Positions 48,298 through 58,226 of a DNA stretch of 64,000 nucleotides are shown here, one piece after another; position 1 is the stretch's first letter, and each line of letters begins with the position of its first letter. Under the pieces are notes generated by a model that was given only the letters and a program-made list of their open reading frames with translations, was not told the origin of the DNA and searched no databases. The DNA comes from Xiphias gladius (taxonomy: Eukaryota; Chordata; Actinopteri; Istiophoriformes; Xiphiidae): contig NC_053414.1 in assembly GCF_016859285.1 (NCBI RefSeq), positions 6,893,017-6,957,016 of the forward strand. The letters are read 5' to 3'. The position numbers were made by a program, and so were the translations under genes.

Positions 48298-51200
48298 CTG
48301 TCAATTAGAGAGAGAGAGAAAAGAGTCAGTAATGTGTAGAGGGTTATTTCTTTCTTTTCTAATGATCTAGGGCACTTAACTCATGTGCTCCCATTTAGCG
48401 AGCAGCTTACGACAGATTTATTTGTGTACGGCAGGCCAGAGGGAATCATGCAACTGTTTGCCATGCAGTTTGGGATTCCCTGACGACCTCTATGAAAGAC
48501 TCGCTCCAGGCGAGGAAAGGAGGCCAGTGAGGCAGAATCCAGAGGGTTTCGCAAACGTATGGGACGATGTGGCGTTTCACCGCATCTCTTCCACTAACAG
48601 AGTGGTTTACAGCCACCTTTCCCTCCAGCCTGCTCTCCATTCCGCCCTCCGCGCACGCCATTTTGTTTCCATGTGTGCGGCCGACCCTCGTTGTTGTTAT
48701 ACCGTCAAAATGCTAGATGCAACGGTGGCGAATTGTGCCGTGGAGTTTTACGAGGACAAGTCAGGCCACTGTGGTGGTCGACCGTATTTCTCGCAAGCAG
48801 AGTAAACAGTCGAGAAGCTAAAACAAACGGGCGGAAAGGCAACAGGACCGTCCTGAAAGACAGTGCTCCTGAACCGAAACCTGCAGAATCCAGACTTTAA
48901 AAGGACAGATGTCTCCACGGATTATAGTAATTCCAGCTGTGTAACTAGAAGGAACGATTTTTCAGCACTTATCAACATCGTCCTCCTGGACACTTTTATT
49001 TCACCTCCCCAAAACTGACAGAGGACAGAGTCCGACTGGACAAATGTTCATACAATCTCAACAATGGCGGTGGCGAGTGCAAAGTTAGCACGACCCATGG
49101 AGCCACAATAGACACACTCATGGGAAATACACCAAGTTGAATTACACCGGAATTGTCCTTTAACTGTTGCGCTAAGATGCGTGTTGGTAAAAAAAAAAAA
49201 AAAAAAAACTGTGTTAAGAGTGTTGCAAACGTGTTCTGGTCAAGATAGCAGCACCGCACCCCCACAGCTTCTCTCTTGCAGCGTTACAGTAGCTAATTAT
49301 CTCACTTCACCTTCCAGTCTGACGGTAAACTCGGGCATTCACACGGAACCTGCAGCTGTGAGAGCAGCATGTATCCGAGAGATTAAGAGGTCAGTGGGTT
49401 GCATCACTCCAGCTGCACCCGCAGCTCAAACTTAGCATTATTTAACCCTTTAGAAAAGGGATAAGGTTGGTTTTTTTTTTGTGGATACAAACAGACGAGG
49501 CAAGGTTACCCCCTACTTAAAAAAAAGGGAAACAAGAGGGCGAATACACATTCAATACGGCATCCTGTGTGATCATTAACAAGACTCGGATGTTGACCTC
49601 AGGTCCGCATAAGTGCTTCGCCGTCAAACCAGGCTGACAGAGCAGAGTTGACACCTTTGTTTCCCCTCACTTTTCATTAAAAAAAAAACCTTTTGCTACC
49701 AAGACAGCGATTCCCACAGGCTGTCGGGCAGGCGAGATACACACACTTACTGGGAGAGACATCACATTTAGCTAGTGCTCTTATTGTATTACTCTGTCAC
49801 CCGTCGACTATACTGTAGGTTGAGTGAGTAGGGCTTACTGCTTGAGATGCATCAGTACCGCGAGTTTTAGTACCAATGCCAAAACGACAGTTTTTCAGTA
49901 CTTTACTTTGAAAAATATATACAATTTTTCTACAGAAAACTTATTATTATTATTATTTATTATTATTTAACAAAAGAAGACAAACTTTTCAAATGTTAAA
50001 CACTGTATAAGCATAAGCAGCTGTACAAGAACTTTATCTAAACGAAATACTACCTATTATTGCTTCACTCATATGTTGAAATCTGTAAATGTGTGTCTAA
50101 AAAATGAATCTGGGCAAGTGTTCAGTACCAGCTTTTTGCGGTTTTGATTCTAAGTCCTGATTGAGAGGATCAGCCTTTGGACAGCTGTAACAAAAAGGGC
50201 CAGTTCTACTCCAAAGTGATGAATGTAGGGGATTTATGCTGCTAAATCCTTGTCTTCATTTTCCAAAAAACAAAATAGAAGGGCAACATTGACCCCTCTC
50301 ACGCATCGCCAGAATGCACACTGTCCAATGGCGACAGTCAGCGTGCGTCTGGTCAGAGTTCACTGCTGACGCTGCCTCTACATATGGAGTTTCACCAGTG
50401 GACGGCCACCGTGCCGGCACAGCAAACCTGTTCACTATGTTGTTTGTGTGTTATGTGTGTATGTGTGGTGCGCGCGATGCGCGTGTTGTGTGAAGAACTA
50501 TATGCGATGCGGGAGCACACACACTGTGTGTGTCTTATCACCGCATAAGGACTGTTATCTGTACAAATTAACATATCAATGTATGGACAACATCACTCGT
50601 TTCCTGCGCGTGTGTGTGTGTATGTGTGTGTGTGAGCATATGGGTCAGCGGCTGTAGATAAAACGCAATGGTTATGCAAGCACGTCCCGTCTGCTCGCTC
50701 TCCCTATGTGTTTGTGTTGTTCAGCGATTAAGGACCAGCCCGTGTTTGTCCAGAGCAAACTCTGCTAAAAGGCCAAATACGAGGAAGTCATGTACTCAGT
50801 GGCTCAGGATGGGTTTTCCACTGCAAGCCTGATCCCACGCTGAGCCTCTTTGTTTTGATACTTTCATGGATATACAATAGCTCCATTTCTGTCCACTACT
50901 TTGTTTGTTAAACATCCCAACCTGTCCTTTTGTGTGACGTTTCAGAAAAACGCCGGCGAGATTTCAATCAAAGTTGAAATCAAAACACTGTACTTAGGGG
51001 GGGGGCCACAACAGATGAAAATGTGATTACCAATCGTGCCTCCTACCCGGCAAGTTCATGTTCCAACTATTTTGATCAACAATTAAGTAATTTTTCAAGT
51101 CAGAATGTCAAGCATGCCTATAGCTTATCAGTTTATGGGCTTTTCTTTGTCTCATGTGAAAATAAACTAGATATCTTTGGGTTTTTTATGAGTGACGGTC

Positions 51201-53106
51201 AGATAAGATGAGCGATTTGATATCATTAACATTACATTAATCATTTTATTCATTTTAAAGGCTTTAGGATACTTTGGCAGGCAGTTTTCACTATATTCTG
51301 AGGTTTTTGGTTTTTTTTTAGAAAAAACAATTACTCATGATATTCATTTCAACTTTTATTCCAGGTTGACAAGCACTTGCTGTCATGTTTCTTTTTTTTT
51401 TTTTTTTTTTTTAAATCAAAAAGGACAAACATACCGATTTACTAATCAGCTTTCAGGAATTCAGCCGCAGTGATGTTGGCGTGAAACAAAAAACCAATAG
51501 ACCGATGTGTCACAACATAACATGACTGCCAGTCACTGGACACACAAATTGCTGTAGTAACAGTTTTCCTATCTGTTTTCACTGTATAGTGGCATCATAT
51601 CTGCTCTTCAACACCTCTCCTATTCTGATCCTGATCCACGAGCAGTGTCTGATCGGAAAACTTGATTAATGGAATCAACAAAGCTGGATTCGTTCCGCTT
51701 AGGGCGACCCCCTAAGTTGCACGTGTGCTTTTTATAGTGAAACACAAGCAGAGTCATTATGAAATTTATGGTCCAGTCCTATGGTAGAAACCCGTTTTTC
51801 TATGCAATGGAAAGATACCGTCATAAGCTGCGGGTTTGCTCCACAGGCTTAGTAAATTTAAAGGCTACCAAACTTCTACCTCCGCTCAGGAGGTTGTGTT
51901 TTCCCCCGTGCCTGCTCGTTTTGGGGGTGATCCCGACTATTTTGTAAGTGTTCCAGCAAGTACCACAGTTTCTATGAATCAAACCTCAAGCCTCGACAGA
52001 AGCCGGTGTCGCGTTCTAACTCTTTCCCAACACTAACGGGGCAAATGGACCTAATCCCTCAAATCATCTTCAGCATTACCATCATCCTCACTGCTCTCGT
52101 CCGTGAGGGACTGTGGTAATTGGAAGAGAGGCACATTATTGTTATAACCTACACGTCAAATACCCTGTTAAGTGTAGGGCCCCAGGCTGAGGGGCCCATT
52201 TGCTAAGAAATGGGAGACAAGAAGGAGCATTAATGATCTGCAAATTTATTATCATTATTTTTTAAATCTTTTAGTTTAGGTTTAAGAAATTAGATTTAAG
52301 AAACTTCATTTTATTTCACACTGACCTTTTCTGCTTGGAGAAAGGTACATATAAGAACATCTCCACGGACAAAAGAAGACTTCCGCTGTTTTTAAGCTTT
52401 AGAACATAATTTTCTGGGTTGTTTGAACTCTGAACTTTTCCGAAGGATACAGCTCCTGACAAAGTGGAACATACAGGACTAAAATTGGGTAAAGAGCTTG
52501 TAGCCTTATTTTGATAGACCACTTACTGTCTCTGGGTTCGGGGTCCACTCCTCTGAACCTGCCTGCCGGCCTGGCGTCGACCACCTGGAACCCCTTGGTG
52601 TCCAGGTTATCCAGGATATCCTCGTAGGTCTTGACCCAGGAGCGGTTCAGAGAGGCCTTGAACTCGGTCGGTGCCGGTCTGACCGACTTGTCACTCACGG
52701 GCCGACCCTCCAGCTCCCAGTTCCTGAGCCCCCCGTTGAGCAGCGAGACCGCGCTGTGCCCGAACACCCGGAACATCCACCACACACGGGGCGCCGAGAA
52801 CGCGCCGAACTCGCTGGCGTCGTACACCACGACGTGCGTGTCGCTCCCTATTCCCAGACTCCCCGCATAATCCGCGAAACTCTTCTCCGTCGGCAGCATG
52901 TGGTCCAGGGGAGAGGTTTTATCACAGCACCGGTCTATGTCAAAAAAAGCCGCACCCGGTATGTGCCTCTTTTTGAACTCGCTCTCTGCGTTGCGCCGCA
53001 GTTTGGGCAAATACCAAGACGTGTCCAAGATGCGCACTTTCCCATGCACCTCCGCAGCCTCTGCGAGCCATTTGGAGGTGACCAGAGTCCTCGCTCGGAG
53101 CGCCAT
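47999..53106 (-). CDS. mpst: 3-mercaptopyruvate sulfurtransferase, two exons
   Basis: It transfers sulfur from 3-mercaptopyruvate to thiols and contributes to H2S formation in cysteine catabolism (cytosol and mitochondria). Exon 1 is 52527-53106 and exon 2 is 47999-48297, joined GACA/AC in phase 1: 292 codons, human 297. The inactive N-terminal rhodanese domain carries 'ILDTSWYLP', 'HIPGAAFFDID' and 'VVVYD...WWMFRVFGH..VSLLNGGL'. The C-terminal domain has 'VVDARPAGRFRGVDPEPRD' with the substrate-binding arginines, 'GHIPGSINVPF', and the active loop CGSAVT with Cys243. CG-type loops mark MPST; rhodanese (TST) has CRKGVT. The start has a strong Kozak context (A at -3, G at +4). The two-exon coding layout is typical of the family. 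The loop's usual fourth-position glycine is alanine here. Confidence 0.96.
48298..52526. other. mpst intron
   Basis: A 4.2 kb intron with no recognised exon. It holds a 140-codon open frame on the opposite strand (48383-48805) with no family I recognise, poly(A)/(T) runs (about 49190, 51391), (TG)n (50601-50634) and a purine/pyrimidine alternating GTGTG/GCGCG stretch at 50440-50530. Confidence 0.6.
50601..50634. repeat. (TG)n microsatellite, interrupted
   Basis: TG units interrupted by ta and ca, following the CG/TG alternating stretch at 50440-50530. Confidence 0.85.
52527..53106 (-). CDS. mpst: mpst exon 1: N-terminal rhodanese half
   Basis: 193 codons plus one base, from MALRARTLVTSKWLAEAA to DPEPRD. 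It ends at a good donor (GACA/gtaagt). A cleavable mitochondrial presequence is not obvious, but the start 'MALRARTLVTSKW' is short, basic and hydroxylated, so dual cytosolic and mitochondrial location is possible. Confidence 0.96.
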
Positions 53107-53820
53107 GGTTGATCCCGGAGAGACAGCCAGGCTTCAGAGCTCTCCTGCGGTTTAACTAGATGCACCGAATCCCGTGCCCAAGGGTGAGAGCGGTGTAAAG
53201 AGCAAGGGCCATTTGAGAGGGAGACAACACGCCCCCCTGTTCATCCTGCAACAGCTGTGAGTGGATGGAGGCGGTGACACTTTGAGGCCGGTTTTTGAAA
53301 CTCACTCGTTTGATTTTAGCCAAACAGAAGTCAGAAAAAGTCATTTGCCTGGGGTCGCATTCGCTGCGACACTGCAGGCTGCGTTGTTTCTCTTTGAGGA
53401 GTCAGCCCAGCTTCTTTAAGTTCATTTCCAAAGGCCACTGAGGGTCGGGGACGGAACAAAATTGGGGTTTGCTGCAGAAACATCGCTGCCAAGGTCCGTC
53501 GCCAGTGTGTAAATATTTAAGCTTTGCAGCTGGTTTGACCTGGTCCGTGCAACACCCCGCACTCACGCGCCTTGGGAACTGACCTTGGTATTATTGTGTC
53601 GTATTGTCAATAGTGTGGACACACTTTTGGAAAACTTTATCATTATCGTGACCTTCTAATTTGGTGGCTGCCTCGGCCTATATTTTTTAAACATCCTAAG
53701 CCTGACAAGGATTGCCCTAGTATGCTACTGCCTCTGCACTCCTCTTGATGTTTTTAATACTTTTCATTTTCTCTGAACATGTTCCTGTGTGGATGCGGAT
53801 ACATCTATTATGTTATTATT

Positions 53821-53907
<87 letters not shown>

Positions 53908-54155
53908 GTTGTTGTTGTTGTTGTTGTTGGTAGTATTAGTAGTAGTAACAGTAGTAGCAGTCGTTACAAAGTAGTATAATATCCAGGTAGGAACCAATCT
54001 TCGACTGGCGCCCAGCCGGTTGCTTTTACTCGGTGCACACAGGACGCGCTCGCCGGATGTTGACGGACACGCATGGTGCTGTTGAGCAGTAAAGGCAGCC
54101 TGTTGCTAATGTAGCTTGCGGACAGTTCAACGGAGCCTCTCATTGTCGAATCAGA
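53107..54155. promoter_or_regulatory. Head-to-head intergenic region, probable shared promoter of mpst and rps19bp1
   Basis: The two start codons face away from each other across 1049 bases. Both edges are relatively CpG-rich (for example 53150-53460 and 54000-54080), and the middle holds a long trinucleotide microsatellite. No TATA box is placed convincingly for either gene. Shared regulation is inferred from the arrangement only. Confidence 0.5.
53812..53946. repeat. Compound trinucleotide microsatellite (ATC)n(ATT)n(GTT)n(AGT)n
   Basis: Successive pure blocks of ATC, ATT, GTT and AGT units occur in the shared upstream region of mpst and rps19bp1. The long homopolymeric open frames over it are artefacts of the repeat. 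Confidence 0.97.
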
Positions 54156-55739
54156 ATGTCGGCGTCGCTGGTCAGGAGAGGACTGGAGCTGCTTAGCTAT
54201 GATTTTAAAGGTCCGTTTAGCCTCTCAACTCGCTAGCCAAATAGCGTTAGCATTTGGACGCAGGTGCCCTCTGAACAACGCTGGAGATTTTTCGCGTTGT
54301 TACACAGTGCCGGTTTGGTATTAACAGATGTGGTTAGCTCTGTTTTCCTCGCTGCTGCCGTCTTAGAAATAGGAAACCGGTGACCGGATGCTCGTTTTGC
54401 TTTATCGGGGCAGAAATTGAAATGTTTTGGAAAGCATGTCTTTCCAAAACAATGGCCGTCACCCATCACAAGTTAAGGAGTCCAGCTGATTAAGTATTTA
54501 TTCTTATGAAACAACGAAACACAAACTGATCTTACCATTTGTTAAGTTACTGAAATGTTTTTGTAATATTACTATAAATTGTATTATATAGTAATCTATA
54601 GTCAAATTACAGTAATGATTTTATTTTTTATCAAAGTTACATTCAAAATGTTTTAGTGTATTGGCCAATCAGTTACCCAAGCACGAAGATGAATATTTTG
54701 CTCTGTTTAAATTTGGTGTTCTGGTCTCTATGTCCTGTGCACCCTGCCAGATGTCAGTAAAGTGAAGAAGAAGAAGAAGATGAAGAAGCAGCAGACCCCC
54801 AGCTCAGCCACTGTGATGGAGCTGGTGAGCACCAAGCGGCAGGGAGTCACCAAGCAGGTCAAGCGGCTGCAGGGTCGCCTGGGTCCCGGCAAGAGCAAGG
54901 CCACTGTCAAAGACAAGAGGGTCAAGTCTGCAGTGGGTCAGTCTGCTCGTATTCTGCAACAAAAATTTGCAATCTGAATGACTGCTCTGTCGCAAACAGA
55001 ACCCCTTTCATGTGGAGAATAATAGCGTAGAAAAGAAAACATTGCCATAATGTTACAAATTTTATCCGAGAGTATTCATAGTTGACGTGACTGGAGTACT
55101 AGTAGCCCTCTGGTGTTTGTTTTGTACATATTACAGCATCTGTTATACCATCTTGCTCTGAACTTCCTCATCTCCTTTGCTGTTTATTGTAGAGGAGTTC
55201 AGGAAGAAGCAGGGGAAGAGCCAGATGAGCGCAAACCTCAAGTACTTTATGGAATCTGGCTACAAAACAGCAGATTCCGACACTTTGAAGGTAAGAAGGA
55301 CATCAATCACGCTCCTGTTACATCTGATTAATCCTTTGCATTACTTTATGTCATTTTTATATCAAATCGTTAAGTACAGCAGTTAAGGAAGGATCTCGCC
55401 AGGTCTAACAGAAATCTGAAATTTTACTGAACAGATTTGAAATGCTTGTCAGTGGGCCAAAGGTCATTCATCTATGATTCATTTTATATTATTTGATCAT
55501 TGGGATTCACTTTACTCCTACTTTATATTTGCTTCTGCTTCTCTTCACTGTCTGTCAAATGACGTTTTTTGGCTCCTCTTGTCACTTAGATCCTGAGTCA
55601 CAATTCCGGGAGACAGTCCAGGAACCGTCCGGACCGAGCCGCCAAGAAGCCCAAGGAGCCGCAGTCGTTGTTCACAGAGGAGGAGTTCCAGCAGTTCCAG
55701 AAGGAATACTTTGGCAGGACTGTCGAGGAGAGGAAATAA
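54156..55739 (+). CDS. rps19bp1: Active regulator of SIRT1 / RPS19-binding protein 1, four exons
   Basis: A small basic nucleolar protein that binds ribosomal protein S19 and, in mammals, stimulates SIRT1; it belongs to the AROS family. Exons 54156-54210, 54751-54936, 55193-55290 and 55590-55739 join in phase (1, 1, 0) to give 162 codons (human 145). The N-terminus MSASLVRRGLELLSYDF matches the family start. A lysine-rich block follows (KVKKKKKMKK). The C-terminus 'LFTEEEFQQFQKEYFGR' is the family signature, close to human 'VFTEEDFQKFQQEYFG'. The last codons overlap an AATAAA hexamer. It is transcribed away from mpst. Confidence 0.95.
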
Positions 55740-55740
55740 A
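55735..55740 (+). promoter_or_regulatory. AATAAA hexamer overlapping the rps19bp1 stop codon
   Basis: The stop TAA (55737-55739) is the centre of AATAAA. If used as the poly(A) signal it would leave almost no 3' UTR. Another AATAAA lies at about 56520, 780 bases on, and is an alternative. Confidence 0.35.
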
Positions 55741-57165
55741 GCGCACGTGGACACAAAGACGCAGCAGCATCGGACGAAACACCGGGGCTGCTTTTTGTGG
55801 ATCAAAGTGGATTTCTGGACCAGGTTATGTTCTGGAAGTTGGCTCCACTTCACGTCTCTTCAGTGGAACAAGTAACTTTGAGGAGAAATGCTCGTATACG
55901 CTGAATCTATGCTTGTGTCAGGACTTCAACCACACACAGGGAACATTTGATTTATCCGCCTGAGTAATAATATGCTGTAATTCATAACACCACCATGATT
56001 GGCTGCGGACATTTGTTCCGGGTTTTTGATATCAAGAGTTTCTCACGGCAGCTTGAAGGTCACCACGTCATTTGTTCATGTTTCAGGATTTCTGGCTAAA
56101 GATGACTCGTTACAGTTATCAGTTATGTGAAGCCAGTCAGTTTATCAGTGGGGCTTTCTGGACTGTCGTATACCTAATATTGTCCTGAAACCTCTCACAT
56201 GGGTCATGTGTGTCACCTCATTTTGGTCACTTTGTTTTCACATGTTAAAAATAGAGACACATGAGAGTTTCATTGAATCTATTCAACTTCTTCTCCATAA
56301 TTGTAACAGACACAGATATATTGATTGTTCTCTATATGGTGGTCTCCTCCAGTCACAATTCCAATCACAATAGTCCGGTTTATACCAGAAATTCTTAGAT
56401 TTTTAAAAATATTTATCTGTATGTTTGAGCAGAAATAGCATACTGCATTTTTGTAAGTTTTCAATATCAAGAGTCACACTTTTACTCTGTTATTCACATT
56501 TTCATTCAGGCAGTAGTAGCAATAAATTTACATGAAAAAAAAAAGAATTTGGTTTTTGTTTTTGTTTGTTTGTTTGTTTTAAATTGATGTCTTTGTATGA
56601 GCTTAGCCATGACCGTGACTCACTAGAGTCTTTCCAGAAAAACAGGTTGAACAATGGATTCGACGAGCATGAAAATTCTGGTCCGTGCATGAAGACAGAA
56701 AGAAGCTTTAGCTGTTGAAGTAACAAAGTTTGAGCTACCCCTCGCTGCAGTTTGCCGTTGCAGTAACGCAAAGTTGTGTAGTGCAGCGGGAAAATAGTGA
56801 ATGATAAAATCTTTAAAATCTCTGCCCCCCCCCCCCAAATTTCAATCAGCTCTCCACTTGTCGCATGTAAATTGATGCTCTCACTGTACATCCTATGATA
56901 CCATGCGGAGATGGGAAACAGTGCGTGTCGGCGTGCAAGGCTGCGTAGCCTGTTATCTGCTGGCCATGGATTTTTACTTTCGGTGATACTTTTCATTCCA
57001 ACAACAGCAGAACTTTTCACCGGTGTGTTCACAACAAGAATGCAGATGTCTGACTGGCGGGGAATGAAAACGTCGTAAGATGTCAGTCGCACGTCTAAGT
57101 AGCTGAGACTTTGAGGTCAGTCGGCGTGAGTACAGCAAGGGGGAGAGACTGCAAAAATTCGCAAC
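55740..57165. other. Intergenic between rps19bp1 and apol
   Basis: It probably contains the rps19bp1 3' UTR on the left and the apol promoter on the right. There are T-rich and C-homopolymer runs (56826-56837). A 196-codon open frame on the minus strand (56502-57092) has no recognisable domain and low-complexity ends; I do not support it as a gene. Confidence 0.5.
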
Positions 57166-57174
57166 ATGTCACAG
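57166..57174 (+). CDS. Candidate first coding exon of the apol gene
   Basis: ATGTCACAG followed by a consensus donor gtaaga; A at -3. Phase 0 agrees with the next exon. It is only three codons, so the call rests on donor strength and position. The alternative start is ATG at 58763-58765 within the next exon. Confidence 0.45.
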
Positions 57175-58194
57175 GTAAGACATAAGATGAAAGCATTACA
57201 CCACTTGACTGTTTACTCAAATGTAGTTAAGCAGATTAAGTTTGGCTTTTTGAACGTTTAAGGTTTAAAAGTGAAGGTTTGAAAGGTTAGCCAGTGACGG
57301 GTAGGCTGCCAATTACCTTCAGCCAGGCGCCCTGTGTACATAACATCTGTTGTCTTTACGAAACAATGTGTATCTGTATGGTCCCTCTTTCTGCTTGTGG
57401 TATCTAGCATGCAGAGATAGTTTGAATCGGTGATCCTCCGGGGAAATTTTGTTTAAAACTTCACAATTGATATGGCATTTCAAAAAAGTCAACATCGCCC
57501 TGATTACTCTGAATAATCCACAAACTACTTTATACCAAATAAATACTGTACTTCCAATTTTATGAGAATCACTGCACATGTCAGTGACACTGTTTCTGGA
57601 AATATGTTTGTGTTGAGGTTTTTAAAATGCCATCTTCCATGCGTCGAGCAGCACGGACATAATTCCATTCACCTCCACTGTATTAGAATGGCAACAGAAG
57701 TTTCAGAGATTCATAACATCAAATCATGGCAATTAAAACCCCTATGTGCACTGCTAGATACCGGCGGGACAGGTAAAAGGGTATTTTATTCTGATTTGAG
57801 TGTACTACTATTTCATTCTCTCTCTTTCTTGGCTAAAAAAATGTCTTTAACATTGCTCGATAGTTTTTAAATCATCAGACCTTCACATGTCACTTTTTCA
57901 GTTCCATCACAGGGCTTGCTGTTTTCATGAAATTTGTCATTTCATTCGCAACAAAAAGCCACATTTCATTTATAAACCTGCAGTCACTCCGAAGCAATCG
58001 CTAACACTGAAAGTTGGGTATCAGATATTGAACCTGTACTAGTTCAACCATGTATAGTTCAAAGTATTCCATCGAAATCATGAGTTGCACCCGCAAACAG
58101 TGCTTCCAATACAACAATTAGCAGTTCCTGAGTCAGCTCTTTAACTTTGTCACATCCTACTGTATACACTGATGTGCTTGGATATTGAATGTTG

Positions 58195-58226
<32 letters not shown>

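Noticed and set aside
47999-53106. Assignment of the sulfurtransferase as tst (rhodanese)
   Set aside because: The active loop begins CG, as in MPST, and not CRK as in TST. The flanking 'PEPRD' and 'SEGRGK' ends also fit MPST.
52756-53155. 118- and 85-codon plus-strand frames opposite mpst exon 1
   Set aside because: They are antisense shadows of a GC-rich coding exon and have no independent support.
53745-53997. Open frames of long Ile, Ser, Asn or Leu runs in several frames
   Set aside because: They are translations of the compound trinucleotide microsatellite, open only because the repeat lacks stop codons.
56502-57092. 196-codon open frame on the minus strand between rps19bp1 and apol
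   Set aside because: No recognisable domain, a tail of low-complexity Lys/Gln/Asn and Phe codons, and no splice-site context. It is best explained by chance in AT-rich DNA.
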